DNA of 64,000 bases from Codonopsis lanceolata (taxonomy: Eukaryota; Streptophyta; Magnoliopsida; Asterales; Campanulaceae): the NCBI GenBank assembly GCA_013146195.2, contig CM028379.1:57671693-57735692 (forward strand), in the 5' to 3' direction. Below the pieces are notes generated by a model. It was not told the origin of the DNA and did no database searches. It worked only from the letters and a program-made list of their open reading frames with translations. Positions 32,971-43,793 of this stretch are shown piece after piece. Every line of letters starts with the position of its first letter. The stretch's first letter is position 1. Position numbers and translations under genes: made by a program.

Positions 32971-34788
32971 GTATTCAAGAGAACATACTGCTAGCTCATG
33001 AATTGGTTCAACGTATAGATTTAAAGTCCCGTGGTGGTAATATGGTGTTCAAAATAGACATGTCGAAAGCATATGATAGATTGGAATGGGGTTTCCTTCA
33101 GCGCTTTTCAAGCATTTGGATTCAATTCGAATTTTCGGGGGCTGATTCATAATTTGCTAAGTAATAGTTGGTATTCTTTCAAGATAAATGGGACTTCATC
33201 GGGTTTTTTCAAGGCAAATCGGGGAGTGAGACAAGGCGATCAGCGTTCTCCGTTACTATTTATTCTTGCGCAGGAAGTTCTTTCACATAACATTAATCGG
33301 GTGGTTTTACAAGGTTTGATTCGTCCTTTCACGCACGGAAGAGGGGGTGTTCTGATCACGCATCTGTTATATGCGGACGATATGCTTATTTTTTATAATG
33401 GGTCTAAACGTTCAATTTTGGGGCTCAAGAAGGTGTTGCGGGTTTACGAAAATTCTTCGGGGCAGCGTGTCAACAATAGTAAGAGTGGTTTCTTCTCTTC
33501 GAAACATTGTTCGCGTCGGCATAATCTGCGTCCGGAGGAATGGTCAGGTTATAAGCATAGGGTTTGGTCGATGACTTATTTGGGTCTGCCTCTCTTTAAA
33601 GGTCGGGTGAAGCGATCTTATTTCGAAGACTTGGAACGGAAGGTGTTAGGCAGAATCATGGGGTGGCGTCGTAAGCTTTTGTCCTTCGGTGGGAAAGTAA
33701 CTCTTCTAAAATCGATTTTATGTAGTCTTCCAATATATGCGTTGGCGGCTTTACGAATGCCCAAGTGTATTTTACACTGTCTCGAACAAAAGATGGCAGA
33801 TTTTCTTTGGAATGCAAGGGGTGAGCGGAGGCTGCACTGGATTGCTTGGCACCGAGTTTGTCTGCCTATTGACGAGGGAGGGCTAAGCATTCGACCTCTA
33901 ACTCAGGTAATGAATTCTCTCCATGCGAATCTTGCTTGGAGGGCGCTTTCCCGGCAAGGTCCGTGGGCTCAGTTTTGGTTAAGTAAATACGGGTTGGATG
34001 AAGTGGCATTGCCGCGATACTCGACTACATCATGGAAAGTTGTTTGGTCTCAGTTAGCGTTAGTTCGTCTTACAAGCCGTTGGGCAGTTGGCCAAGGGAA
34101 TATCTCTTTTTGGGATGACAACTGGTATGGAAATCGGTTGATTGGTCCGCTTCCTATGGATCGTACCCTCTCGGTTGCCTCTGCGATGCTTCAGTTTGAT
34201 GACATTCTGCCTATAGTTCCGCCAGATTTACAGTGTTTGGTCCAAAAGATTCGGTGTGATGTATCCAAACCAGACAGTTTGATTAGTGAGTTAACTCCAT
34301 CGGGTGTTTTCAAAGCTAATGTTTTTTGGAATCACTATCGAGCTCCTTGTCCGTTACGACGATGGGCGCAAGTTATCTGGCAGAGTTGGTTGCCAATGAA
34401 AGTGAGTTGTTTTCTTTGGAAACTCTTTCAGAATGATTTGCCCGTGGATGTTAATATTCAGGCTCGTAGAGTGTCGCTTGCTTCCCGTTGTCGTTGTTGT
34501 GGAGACACGCCCTCATCGGAATCTGTCTCTCATCTTTTTATTCATTCGGGGGTGGCAAACACTTTGTGGTTAGTTTTTGCAGACCGTTTTCATGTGAACA
34601 AGCATTATACCAACCTTGAACACCTCTTCAGTTCTTGGTCTTCAGTTTCTCTTCGATCTCAGTTAGGGGCGTCGATGTTAAGTGTCTTTGCTTTCACGTG
34701 TTGGGAAATATGGAAGGCTAGGTGTGTGGATGTTTTTGATAATAATAAGATGCATGTGCATGTCCAGCTTCACTCCGAAATCCTTTAG
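32959..34788 (+). pseudogene. LINE A ORF2: reverse transcriptase and zinc-finger region
   Basis: The frame at 32959-33130 holds KGRSIQENILLAHELV and IDMSKAYDRLEWGFL (RT motif with catalytic D). After a frameshift, 33073-34788 holds GVRQGDQRSPLLFILAQEVL, LLYADDMLIF (catalytic ADD), the thumb (LGLPLFKGRVK, GWRRKLLSFGGKVTLLKS) and, near residue 440, the zf-RVT domain with SRCRCCGDTPSSESVSHLF. The endonuclease and RT N-terminus are missing by 5' truncation. Confidence 0.9.
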
Positions 34789-35268
34789 TAATCGTGTTGC
34801 ATGTACAGCTTTGACGTCGTTTCAGTTGCCAATTAGGGCTGTTCCTGTTAAGCGGGGGAGATGGGTTCGGTGGCAGACTCCGGAGTTAGGTTATAAGCTC
34901 AATACAGATGGCTCGTCTAAAGACGGGAGATGTACAGGAGGTGGGGTTGTTCGTGATGCTAAGGGAGTATTTGTTTGTGCTTTCTCTACTACGTATGGGA
35001 CGGGTACAAACATGCAGGCGGAAATCATGGCTCTTAAAGAGGGGCTTCACTGTGTCATTCCTTTATGCTTGACAATGTAGTTGTGGAGTCGGATTCGTTA
35101 ACGGCAGTTAATATTTTTTCTCGAGGTCATCAGGCGCCATGGAGATATATGTATTTACTACGAGATTGTCGGGAGCTCTTAGGTGGATTTGGGTTACATC
35201 ACATTTTTCGGGAACAAAATATGGTGGCTGATCGCTTGGCTGCTTTTGGTCATGATCATGGGAGCTAG
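34789..35268 (+). pseudogene. LINE A ORF2: RNase H domain
   Basis: Two overlapping frames (to 35080 and from 35065) contain LNTDGSSKDGRCTGGGVV, QAEIMALKEGL, VESDSLTAVN and NMVADRLAAFGH, the D-E-D-D residues of an RNase HI domain as fused to the C-terminus of many plant L1 ORF2 proteins. Frameshifts at about 34790 and 35075 break it. Confidence 0.88.
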
Positions 35269-35428
35269 ATTATTTTTTCGGACTTTTTAAGCTTACATGG
35301 GATGGTTAAGCGGGCTATGGCTTTTGATGATTCTGGCTTACATAGTTTTAGGAAATAGTTGGATGTTCTTTTTTGATTGTCTGTCTCTTTTAGATCTCTT
35401 GGTCTGTGTGTTGTTGGTTATTTATTTC

Positions 35429-35537
35429 TAGGTTCAGGCTCCTTTGTCCCCCGTGTTGGGGTAAGGCTGGTTGTCCCCCTCTGTTTTTCTATCTTGTTTT
35501 TAATAAATTCTGCAGGTGCCGCCCTGCTTGCTAAAAA
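35429..35537 (+). other. LINE A 3' UTR with terminal stem-loop
   Basis: GGCTCCTTTGTCCCCC...GTAAGGCTGGTTGTCCCCC is shared with the other LINEs. Just before poly(A) a stem-loop GCAGG-TGCCGC-CCTGC (35512-35527) may be the RT recognition structure. Confidence 0.7.
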
Positions 35538-35548
35538 AAAAAAAAAAT

Positions 35549-37145
35549 GAATCCTTATACTACCCAAAATCCACCAACCCAGAATCCTTATCCAGCCCAA
35601 TATCCATATCCAACTCAAAATCCTTACCCCGCCCAAAATCCTTACCAGATACCGCAGCCAGAAATTAACCCAGCCTTCCCTAATCCAGCCAGTATATACC
35701 AAAAGCCAACTCCCCCAGCCACCAAAATGGAGGCCGACATGGAAAATATGAAGACCATGATGCTCAAACTTCTCAACAAAGGGGAATTTTCTACGCGGGC
35801 ACTAGTATTGCAACCTTCAGCAATACTACCTTCAAAATTCAAAATGCCCGACATAGAAAAATTTGATGGGACTGGATGCCCTATATCCTACTTGAAATCT
35901 TATTCCACTGGCATGCAGTCAAGGGGAGCTAGCTTTGAGGCTATGGCTTCCAATTTTCACCTCACCCTAATAGGGGCTGCCAAACAATGGCGAATGTTGT
36001 CTGATAGCAGCACGATGAATACTTGGGACCAGATAGCTGAAGGGTTCCTTGAAAGATACAAAGACAACACCAGTCCTGAAAATAAAAGGGACCTCGAGTC
36101 GTGCACCCAAAGAGAAAAAGAAACATGTGGTGAGTTTGCAGTCAGGTGGAAAAGAAAGTTGGCCCAGACTTTTGACAGACCTCCTCCGGCTGAGTCATGT
36201 AGAATGTTCATTAAAAACCTCCAGCCCATTTATCTGGAACATATGCGGTATCTCCCCTACACCAATTTTAAAGAAATAGTGGAGATAGGAGCCCGTATTG
36301 ATGAAGACATACGGACTGGGCAATTAAAAGCCAATACGCCTCCTAGTTCTTTCCGTTATTCTAAAGGAAAGACAGCCGCACCAGCATCAGCCGTCAATAT
36401 GGCAGAAAATGCCTCAGCCCCATTTTCTACTCAAAATTATAGCACTGTTCCATGGTCCTATGGGTTAGACAGGTCTGTCAATGTAGTGGGAGGAAATAAT
36501 GGCCCTGGCAGAAATTTCAGAAATCAGAACAGGGTGAACCGGTATTATGATGAATTGCAAGCTCCCCAGTCTATGATACTGCAGGGGCTAATGGCACAGG
36601 GAGTGCTAAAGCCTTTGGAAAATTATAAGCCACCCAACCCCCTGCCCAGGACTTGGAATCATGCCCAGTACTGTGAATACCTTCGCTGTAGTGGTCACCT
36701 CACCGATAAATGCTATATTCTCAAAGATTCTATCCAGGACCTTATAGATGATAAGGTTATTGAAAAGCCTCCACCCAAACCAAATATAGTCAATAACCCC
36801 CTACCTCAAATCAATATGATTGAGGTTGATGAAAAAATTTGTGTACCCAAGTTTGAAATAAATAAACATCCATTACCATATATCCTTGTTCCTTTTCCTC
36901 CATCCTTATCCATAAAAGAGCCTAGCTGCAATATGCTCTCTTGGGACACTATCCTGGGTAGTCAAAATACTTGCAATATTGAAAAAGCCACTTGGGTAGG
37001 TGGAGATGTTAGCCACCTTATCCGATCTGGCCGAGCCTACCAGCCAAACCTAGAAAGAGGTGACCACTCTGGCAATGATCAAGCAACAGATACTGGGGCT
37101 AAAACGGTGGAAGATACCTTATTAGCTCAGATGAAGAAAACTTAG
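35549..37145 (+). CDS. Tat gag, main part (capsid and zinc-knuckle-like region)
   Basis: About 530 codons. Tandem QNPYPAQ-type repeats come first, then the retrotransposon gag domain (about residues 100-240: KFDGTGCPISYLKSY, WDQIAEGFLERYKDN, ESCTQREKETCGEFAVRWK), then CEYLRCSGHLTDKCYILKD, a CCHC-like motif typical of Tat. It is the longest intact Tat frame in this copy. Ends at TAG 37143. Forms the particle in which the RNA is reverse transcribed. The frame joins the upstream part smoothly when the LINE is left out. Confidence 0.88.
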
Positions 37146-37262
37146 GCCAATATTTCCATCTGGGGCTTACCTTGTGCTTCCAAGACCCACCGTGATACAC
37201 TGGCTAAATCTTTAAGTCAGGCGGTTATTCCTATTGAAACCTCCCCAAATGAGCTTACTCAA

Positions 37263-37910
37263 ATGCTCGGAAACATTCACTTTGGGAACGTGATAATATT
37301 CACTGATCTAGATCTGCCAAAGGAAGGAACCAACCACATTGATGCTCTTCATATCACTGTGGGAATTTTGGAGAAACGGGTTCCCCGAGTTTTGATAGAT
37401 AATGGGTCTTCATTGAATGTATGTCCCGCCAGCACGTTAGCCAAACTGGGAACAAAAATATCAGAACTCACTCCTTCCTCGCAGACAGTAAAGGCATACG
37501 ACAACACCAGTCGATGTGTCCTAGGGGTGGTCACTTTAATGCTGACCATTGGGCCATTAAACATGCCAGTTGAATTCCAAGTCCTGGATATACCACCCAC
37601 CTTTAGTCTATTCCTGGGACGCCCTTGGATCCATGGGGTAAAGGGGGTAGCCTCTTCATTACACCAACGTGTCAAATTCATCCACGAGGACCATATAGTA
37701 ATTATTTTGGCTGATAAGATTGTGGAAAATAAGGAAAGCGAAGATATCCCAATCCTCGAGATAGAGCATGAAGACACGGGTATTTTTCTCAATGGCTTTG
37801 AGGTTATCCCCCAAGTTGTGGTCAATGCCATTGAATATGGCCGAGAAACTGACATCACCCGAAAGAAAACCACTTCCCTAGGAAACATGGTCCCTTTAAA
37901 CATGTTTTGA
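37263..37910 (+). CDS. Tat aspartic protease region
   Basis: Contains RVLIDNGSSLNVCPASTL, the D-[ST/N]-G-S active-site segment of Tat proteases, followed by FSLFLGRPWIHG, the conserved downstream motif. Ogre/Tat proteases commonly show DNGSS. A TAG at 37143 and a TGA at 37908 separate it from gag and the next segment, so the polyprotein is interrupted. Confidence 0.85.
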   Translation: MLGNIHFGNVIIFTDLDLPKEGTNHIDALHITVGILEKRVPRVLIDNGSSLNVCPASTLAKLGTKISELTPSSQTVKAYDNTSRCVLGVVTLMLTIGPLNMPVEFQVLDIPPTFSLFLGRPWIHGVKGVASSLHQRVKFIHEDHIVIILADKIVENKESEDIPILEIEHEDTGIFLNGFEVIPQVVVNAIEYGRETDITRKKTTSLGNMVPLNMF

Positions 37911-37913
37911 GAA

Positions 37914-38330
37914 ATGAATTATATGCCTGGTCTGGGTCTCGACAAAAATCAGCAAGGACTTGTTAATTTAGTCCAAGATGAATTTAAGGAATGTATCCCT
38001 CCTTTTGGTCTAGGATACTCGCCTACTCCAGCTGAAGTAGCCGCAGTCATGAAACAAAAACGTGAGAAAAGAAAGGCAGAAAGACAAAAACGTCCTTATA
38101 AATATCCCCCTCTCCAACCATATAGAAAAACCTTAAATGGTTACTTTGTAAGGGAAGGGGAAACAGAAGCCTATCTCATGTTTCCTGAGCCTTGGCTAGA
38201 CAAGAATGGAGAAAGATGCCCCGGTTGGGAAATCTTTAAAGATGTCAGTCTTCTCACAGATAGAATGGAACAGGTTACCCTGGAGCCCCGTAGCACTGCA
38301 TATAAGACTGTCACTATTGAAAATACTTAG
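37914..38330 (+). CDS. Tat G-patch-like segment after the protease
   Basis: MPGLGLDKNQQGLVNLVQ is a G-patch-like sequence found downstream of the protease in Tat/Ogre polyproteins. The rest (KQKREKRKAERQKRPYKYP) is basic. It lies in phase with the preceding frame across a single TGA at 37908-37910 and ends at TAG 38328. Confidence 0.75.
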   Translation: MNYMPGLGLDKNQQGLVNLVQDEFKECIPPFGLGYSPTPAEVAAVMKQKREKRKAERQKRPYKYPPLQPYRKTLNGYFVREGETEAYLMFPEPWLDKNGERCPGWEIFKDVSLLTDRMEQVTLEPRSTAYKTVTIENT

Positions 38331-38399
38331 TCTATAGACCAAGATGATTACGCTCTGGCCCTACTAGACGATGACGGTCTAGGAGACAGCTTCCTGGGT

Positions 38400-38954
38400 A
38401 TGATAGACGGATGCACTTATTATAAAGAGCTCCTTGCTGAGTTTGAGCTTATTGCTGATAAGCCTCTGCAGAACTGGTATACCACGACCGGCCCGCTTTT
38501 GATGATCGCAGATCTGGTGAACCGCTTTGGATATACTATCCCTATTTCTTCCCCTAGCTTTACGGATTGTTCATCTACCGATCTGTTCCCTAAAGTTGAA
38601 GATCTCAAACCCCAGGTCCTTAATAATGTAATAAACCCTGTACAGTTTGCTTTTAATGATAATTTGAATGTCTTTGCTTATTCCTTAGTTGCACCTACAT
38701 TAAACGACACATTAAATAATAATGAGTCATTTAATGAAATGAACCCAAAAGATAAAAATTATTTGCTTGAGCTTGTAAAGTCAATTGAGCACCAGGAACA
38801 TCACCATTCATCAGCATCAACTGAAGACTTGTCCACTATCAATCTGGGGCTGGACAACGAAATAAAAGAAATCAAAATCGGTAGCTACCTGCAAGGCTCT
38901 GAAAGGGTAGCACTCATTGATCTCCTCAAAGAATTTGTGGACATATTTGCCTGA
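38400..38954 (+). CDS. Tat polyprotein linker to RT
   Basis: An acidic, poorly conserved stretch ending in GSYLQGSERVALIDLLKEFVDIFA, which is the segment directly before RT in Tat pol. A TGA replaces the next codon, and coding then runs to 39010, where the inner Tat copy is inserted. Confidence 0.75.
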   Translation: MIDGCTYYKELLAEFELIADKPLQNWYTTTGPLLMIADLVNRFGYTIPISSPSFTDCSSTDLFPKVEDLKPQVLNNVINPVQFAFNDNLNVFAYSLVAPTLNDTLNNNESFNEMNPKDKNYLLELVKSIEHQEHHHSSASTEDLSTINLGLDNEIKEIKIGSYLQGSERVALIDLLKEFVDIFA

Positions 38955-39010
38955 TCCTATGAAGATATGCCGGGGCTAGACCCAGCCATAGTCGAACATC
39001 GGATCCCCAT

Positions 39011-40021
39011 TGTGGGTTCCCGGGAAATTGCTCCCGCGCCCCGCGCGCCCTTCGATAGGGGTGCGCGTACATGCGGATGCGGTGACATCCACTGCTCTCG
39101 TTCCACTCTCCCTTTTCTAGGGGAGGACGAAATCAAAAGTGCGAGAGGAGTGCTGTCGGAATAGCGCGTTGGAATGCGCCTCGGTTGCCTTTAGTGGATT
39201 TTGATCCAATATGGGAGCTTTGGGTTTTCTATGCCAAGTTATCCCTTTTTTAGGGGATACCAGGATATAGGAATGCATCACCCTTCTATTCTCATTCTCC
39301 CTTTTTTAGGGGAAAACGTGAAAGTGCAAGGAAGGAATGTTGTAGCGCCCCCACTATGGATTTTATGAAAATAGCCTTATGGCCTATCTCGGATCACTAT
39401 GGATGCTTTGGGTTTTCTACGTCAAGTTATCCCTTTTTTAGGGGATACCAGGACATAGGAATACATCACCTTTCCATTCTCATTCTCCCTTTTTTAGGGG
39501 AGAACAGAAAAGTGCAAGGAAAGATGTTGCGAGGCCCCACTGGATCCAAAATGTTTTAGAGTCGCCATCTTTATTTTAAGGAATAAATAAAGCAAAACCA
39601 AAAAGAAAACCAGAGATAATGAAAACGGGTTCGGAGGCTAAGTTACGAGTTGGGAAGGTGCTAGGCACCCAACTCGCCCTTTCGGTCTCAAAACAGTTTT
39701 TGGCTAAAGTATGCTTTTTGTTATATTTATTTAACAGATAAATAAAGTATTAACTGCCTACAAATACATCCATTGTGTCTACATTATTTATAGACTTGCA
39801 ACTGTCCCTTTACAAATAATCACAAATATACTTGAAAATAATTGGCCATAATAACGGCTATATTTAGTACTATTTCCTAACTAAATCCGGGCAGCACAAC
39901 TGCTTATATATCTACATTGGGCCGGATTGGAAATAATACTTTTACAAATAAAAACTTTAAAATAAAACTTACTGATGACCTAGGGTGTGCTCGCTCTGTC
40001 CTTCAGGGAGAGGGAGTCTTT

Positions 40022-40088
<67 letters not shown>

Positions 40089-40848
40089 GTGGATTCGGGT
40101 AGAGTGACTACTTCTGAAAGTTACTTTTGGCCTTGGGATTTGGGCAGAGTAACTGTTTATTTTGGTTGTTGTGTTTGCTTGAGGTAGGTTGAAATCGGGT
40201 AGAATAACGGCTTATTTCTTGCTGATTTGGCCTTTTAAATCGGGCAGAGCAACTGCTCTTTCCACGATTTTTGGACCGGGGAAATAGGGTGGATACCTAG
40301 CTGGGGGGCTAAGGCTCACTTCTACCGGTTGGTTTTGTGTTTGGAGGAGGTTTGGCAGGGTTTCGAGGCTTTTTGAGGTGATCGCTCACTATCTCACTTC
40401 GCTCTCTATTTCTCCAGCGTAACGAGAACGCGGAGAATTTTTATCGGAGAAAAGGTGTGCCGAATGAAGAGCCGGGGGCCTGTATTTATAGGAGGAACTG
40501 AGGACATCGATGGAATTAAAATTCCTTCCTTGTGCGTCAGCCGGCTTGTACACAGTGCGGGAGAGATTGAACTTTACGGCAAATGAAGGAGAAAACTAGG
40601 CGCAGCACAACACAGAATTGGGCGCATCATAGGGAATTGGGCGCCATGCCCAATTTTGGTGATGGTGGCGCCTAATTTCAAAGTTTCCACTTTTTGTGCA
40701 CTTTGGTCCCTGTAGTTCGTCATTTTGCGCATCCTGTTTTGTCCTTTTGCACTTTTGACCTTTTAACTTGACATTTATTAATGTTTTAACAGGTCTTGAT
40801 ATTTTATGTCATGTCACATACCACGGGTACGAAATTGGGGTGTCTACA
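39011..40848 (-). repeat. 3' LTR of the inner Tat copy
   Basis: 1838 bp; plus strand TGTGGGTTCCCGGG to GGGGTGTCTACA. Carries a (TTG)n run at 40020-40087. Confidence 0.92.
40020..40087 (+). repeat. (TTG)n microsatellite in the inner 3' LTR
   Basis: About 22 TTG units; source of poly-Leu and poly-Cys pseudo-ORFs. Confidence 0.95.
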
Positions 40849-41201
40849 AAGCCCCTCAACAATGGAGTCTACGGGTAACCCGCAGCTTACTGAGTAAACG
40901 AAGATCGTTGATAAGAATAGACTCTCCAATTTCGTTCAATTACAAAACGAGGGAGAAAGATGCAACATGTAGTAGTTATAATGCAACAATTTATAATGTG
41001 AGCCAAACCTCCATATCCTAGACATTTTTAGTCGGTTACAGCAGGTTATCGCAGTTTTTAAGCAGATATGTAAATTAAGTGCTTTGATGGTCGGACCTAC
41101 TAATGTAGGCTGCCTACGTATCCCTTAATAAAAGGAATCAGACCAAACGTAGTTCGGTCTCAAGTAAACAGACAACAACCAGGTGGGATGGATGGTGCAT
41201 T

Positions 41202-42090
41202 TCGCCCAGCATAGGCAAAACTGGTGGGACCTCGGATGCGTTTTCCCCAGCATAGGGAAAGCGATGGAACATTTAAAAAAAACAGGCTTTCCCCAACATA
41301 GGGAAAGCTTTGGAGCTTTTGAAAATGGGATTTCCCCAGCATAGGGAAAGCTCTGAGCTTTTGAAAATGGGCTTTCCCCAGCATAGGGAAAGCTTTGAGC
41401 TTTTGAAAATGGGCTTTCCCCAGCATAGGGAAAGCTTTGGAACTTTTGAAAATGGGCTTTCCCCAGCATAGGGAAAGCTTTGAGCTTTTGAAAATGGGCT
41501 TTCCCCAGCATAGGGAAAGCTTTGGAGCTTTTTGAAAAATGGGCTTTCCCCAGCATAGGGAAAGCGGTGAGATTTTTTTTTTTAAATGCTTATCCCATCA
41601 TAGGAGAATCGATGATTTTTTTTTAACATGCTTATCCCAACATAGGAGAAGCGATGAATTTTTTTGAAAATGCTTATCCCAGCATAGGAGAAGCGGTGAT
41701 TTTTTTTTTTAAGATGCTTATCCCAGCATAGGAGAAGCGATGATTTTTTTTAAATGCTTATCCCAGCATAGGAGAAGCGATGATTTTTTTTTGAAAATGC
41801 TTATCCCAGCATAAGAGAAGCGATGATTTTTTTTTTTAAATGCTTATCCCAGCATAGGAGAAGCGATGACTTTTTTTTTTTTTTTAAATGCTTATCCCAG
41901 CATAGGAGAAGCGATGATTTTTTTTGAAAATGCTTATCCCAGCACATGAGAAGCGATGAATTTTTTTTTGAAGATGTTTATCCCAGCATAGGAGAAGCGA
42001 TGATTTTTTTTTGAAAATGCTTATCCCAGCATAGGAGAAGCGATGATTTTTTTTTGAAAATGCTTATCCCAGCATAGGAGAAGCAATGAT
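41202..42090 (-). repeat. Array of about 21 tandem hairpin units in the inner Tat 3' region
   Basis: Units of about 42 bp are built on a core with loop CAGCATA. The first group reads CTTTCCC-CAGCATA-GGGAAAG and the second GCTTATCC-CAGCATA-GGAGAAGC. The stem sequence changes on both sides while pairing is kept, and the loop is nearly constant. Spacers are T-rich (plus strand). On the minus strand, the sense strand of this element, part of the array is open as a repeated MLGKAHFQK peptide, but this is probably a by-product. Confidence 0.9.
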
Positions 42091-42619
42091 GATTTATGAA
42101 GTGTTGTGGCAGAATGCTGTCGATGATCGGCTTGTGTAGCTTTTGATGATGCTGCTGAGGATCTTTGGGAGGTCATCCTTTGCGAGATGTCGGCCGAACA
42201 TTTATAGGCCGATGCGGCAGAAGACCTGAGAAGATGCAGTAAAAGGATGCAAACAAAAGATGCAAGCATACGAATGCAATTTTTCTTTTTCTTAGAAAAA
42301 GGACTTTTGAATGTGCATGTGTATCATCTGTTTCTTAAACATGTTAAGACAAGATAAGGCAAGGTGATGGAAATGTACTATAAGAACATGAGATGTGGTT
42401 TCTGGTTGGCTTTGAAGAGTTATGAATATAGGAGTTGATGGTGATATTTGTGATGGAGGTGAATGGGATGCTGGGTCATTTTTCAGTCTTTTGACTAGTG
42501 CATCATTCAAGAAAGGAATTCAATCAGAAGATTAGTAAATCCTACTAGTCGATGCCTCAGAGGGACCACTTTTTTTTTCTTTTTTTTTTTGTTTTTGTAT
42601 TTTTTTTTTGTGCTCTAAC

Positions 42620-42675
42620 TTTTGCCTAGGCCACCCTTTCGGGTTTTCAACCTAGCGAGCTTTTACCTTATAGGG
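42620..42675 (-). repeat. Post-integrase motif of Tat (inner copy)
   Basis: The reverse complement of GCTCTAACTTTTGCCTAGGC...TTTCGGGTTTTCAACCTAGC matches the duplicated motif downstream of integrase in the outer element (47694-47820). It marks how much of the inner copy survives: the deletion begins upstream of here. Confidence 0.8.
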
Positions 42676-43752
42676 AGCCAGTCTTTCAATGCATGCGAAG
42701 ATAAGCCGCTTGTTTTCGAAGGACCATGCCTTTGTAGTTTCTTCGTTTCTTCAGGCAGAGATGGAAATGGCAGCTGCTTCCGCTGCTTCTAGAGACGATG
42801 AGTCTTTATGTATCCAATGAGTTTGGCGGGAGAAGCTCCAGGATGAATTTGATCAACCAAATTTTGCATGACGGGAATGTTCCTGGAGAAAGTAACTAGG
42901 GACACCCAGACACTTCGATTTGGAGAGACTTTTGTGGGAGATAGAAATGAGTATGCTCAGAGAAAGAGGATGACTCTAATGGACAAAAATAAGAGTCATG
43001 ATCCAGAGTTTATCGCCAAGTATCATGAGTTTCATGGACCCTACTTAACATTTATCTTTTGATAATTTCATGTGTCTTTAGCAAGGAGTTCCGTCTTGGA
43101 CCCAGATCACGTTACAACCGATTGAAACAGAGCTATAAGTTGCAACTAGGTTAGGGTGTAGTGTTTAAGTGTTTGGGATGGATTAGCTTTTAGGGTTGAG
43201 GATTTGATTGGCCTCTGATTCAAAGGTATTTTGGGCTATGGATTTGTGTTTTTTGTTTTTGTTTTTTTTTATTTTGATTTTTTTTTTTTGGAAAGGCGGT
43301 CAGAAGGGACCATTGGCTGGCCTTTTAGGCTGTGGGTTTGGATAGAAAGTTGGTTTTTGGACCTGGTTGTGGATATGGTTGGGAGGTCGGCTTTTGGCTT
43401 TGGTTGTGGGTTATGGGGTGGTCCAAGAGTGATTGATCTTTTTCCTTTTTTTTTTTTTTTGTGAGCGAGAGATTTTGAGGAAGTTGCTCAGGAGAGGCTT
43501 TTTTTTTTTTTTTTGCGAGAGAGAAATTTTGAGGAAATCTCTTAAGAGAGGCTTTTTTTTCTCTCTTTTTTTTTGTTGACCTCTCGGAGCAATTTGGGAG
43601 AGTGCTTGAAGAGATATCTGTCTTCTCTCCCTTGGGATAAAAAGGGTTGTCACTCTTGGAGGATATATATAAGGGTGGAGCAGCCCCAGTTTTGAGAGGC
43701 AGGCTCTTAGAGATGGTTAGGCTTTGGTATGTGGTTGATTTGTTCAGCCCCA
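42676..43752 (-). other. Inner Tat remainder up to the truncated 5' LTR
   Basis: G/T-rich, with T-runs at 43255-43290, 43440-43460 and 43498-43570. ORFs at 42868-43062 and 43231-43464 are not recognised. Sequence near 43676-43690 (GGAGCAGCCCCAG) recurs as TTCAGCCCCAG at the LTR junction 43743-43753. Confidence 0.45.
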
Positions 43753-43753
43753 G

Positions 43754-43793
<40 letters not shown>

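Larger units (their letters stand above)
32956..35548 (+). mobile_element. 5'-truncated L1-type LINE A inserted in Tat gag
   Basis: Bounded by an 11-bp TSD GAATCCTTATA (32945-32955, 35549-35559) and ending in a poly(A) of about 15. It contains the C-terminal half of ORF2 (RT from the KGRSIQEN region, thumb, zf-RVT, RNase H) and the 3' UTR shared with the other LINEs. The target is one of the repeated CAGAATCCTTAT units encoding QNPY. Confidence 0.92.

Noticed and set aside
39917..40187. Poly-Leu and poly-Cys ORFs
   Set aside because: Readings of the (TTG)n microsatellite in a Tat LTR; likewise the poly-Tyr ORF at 12769-12960 and the Ile/Tyr ORF at 31089-31301.
41125..41556. ORF encoding a repeated MLGKAHFQK peptide
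   Set aside because: It is the translation of the tandem hairpin array; the frame is lost in the second half of the array, where T-runs vary in length.
41202..42090. CRISPR-like look of the repeat array
   Set aside because: Plant nuclear DNA; spacers are T-rich and alike rather than unique, and the repeats are imperfect.
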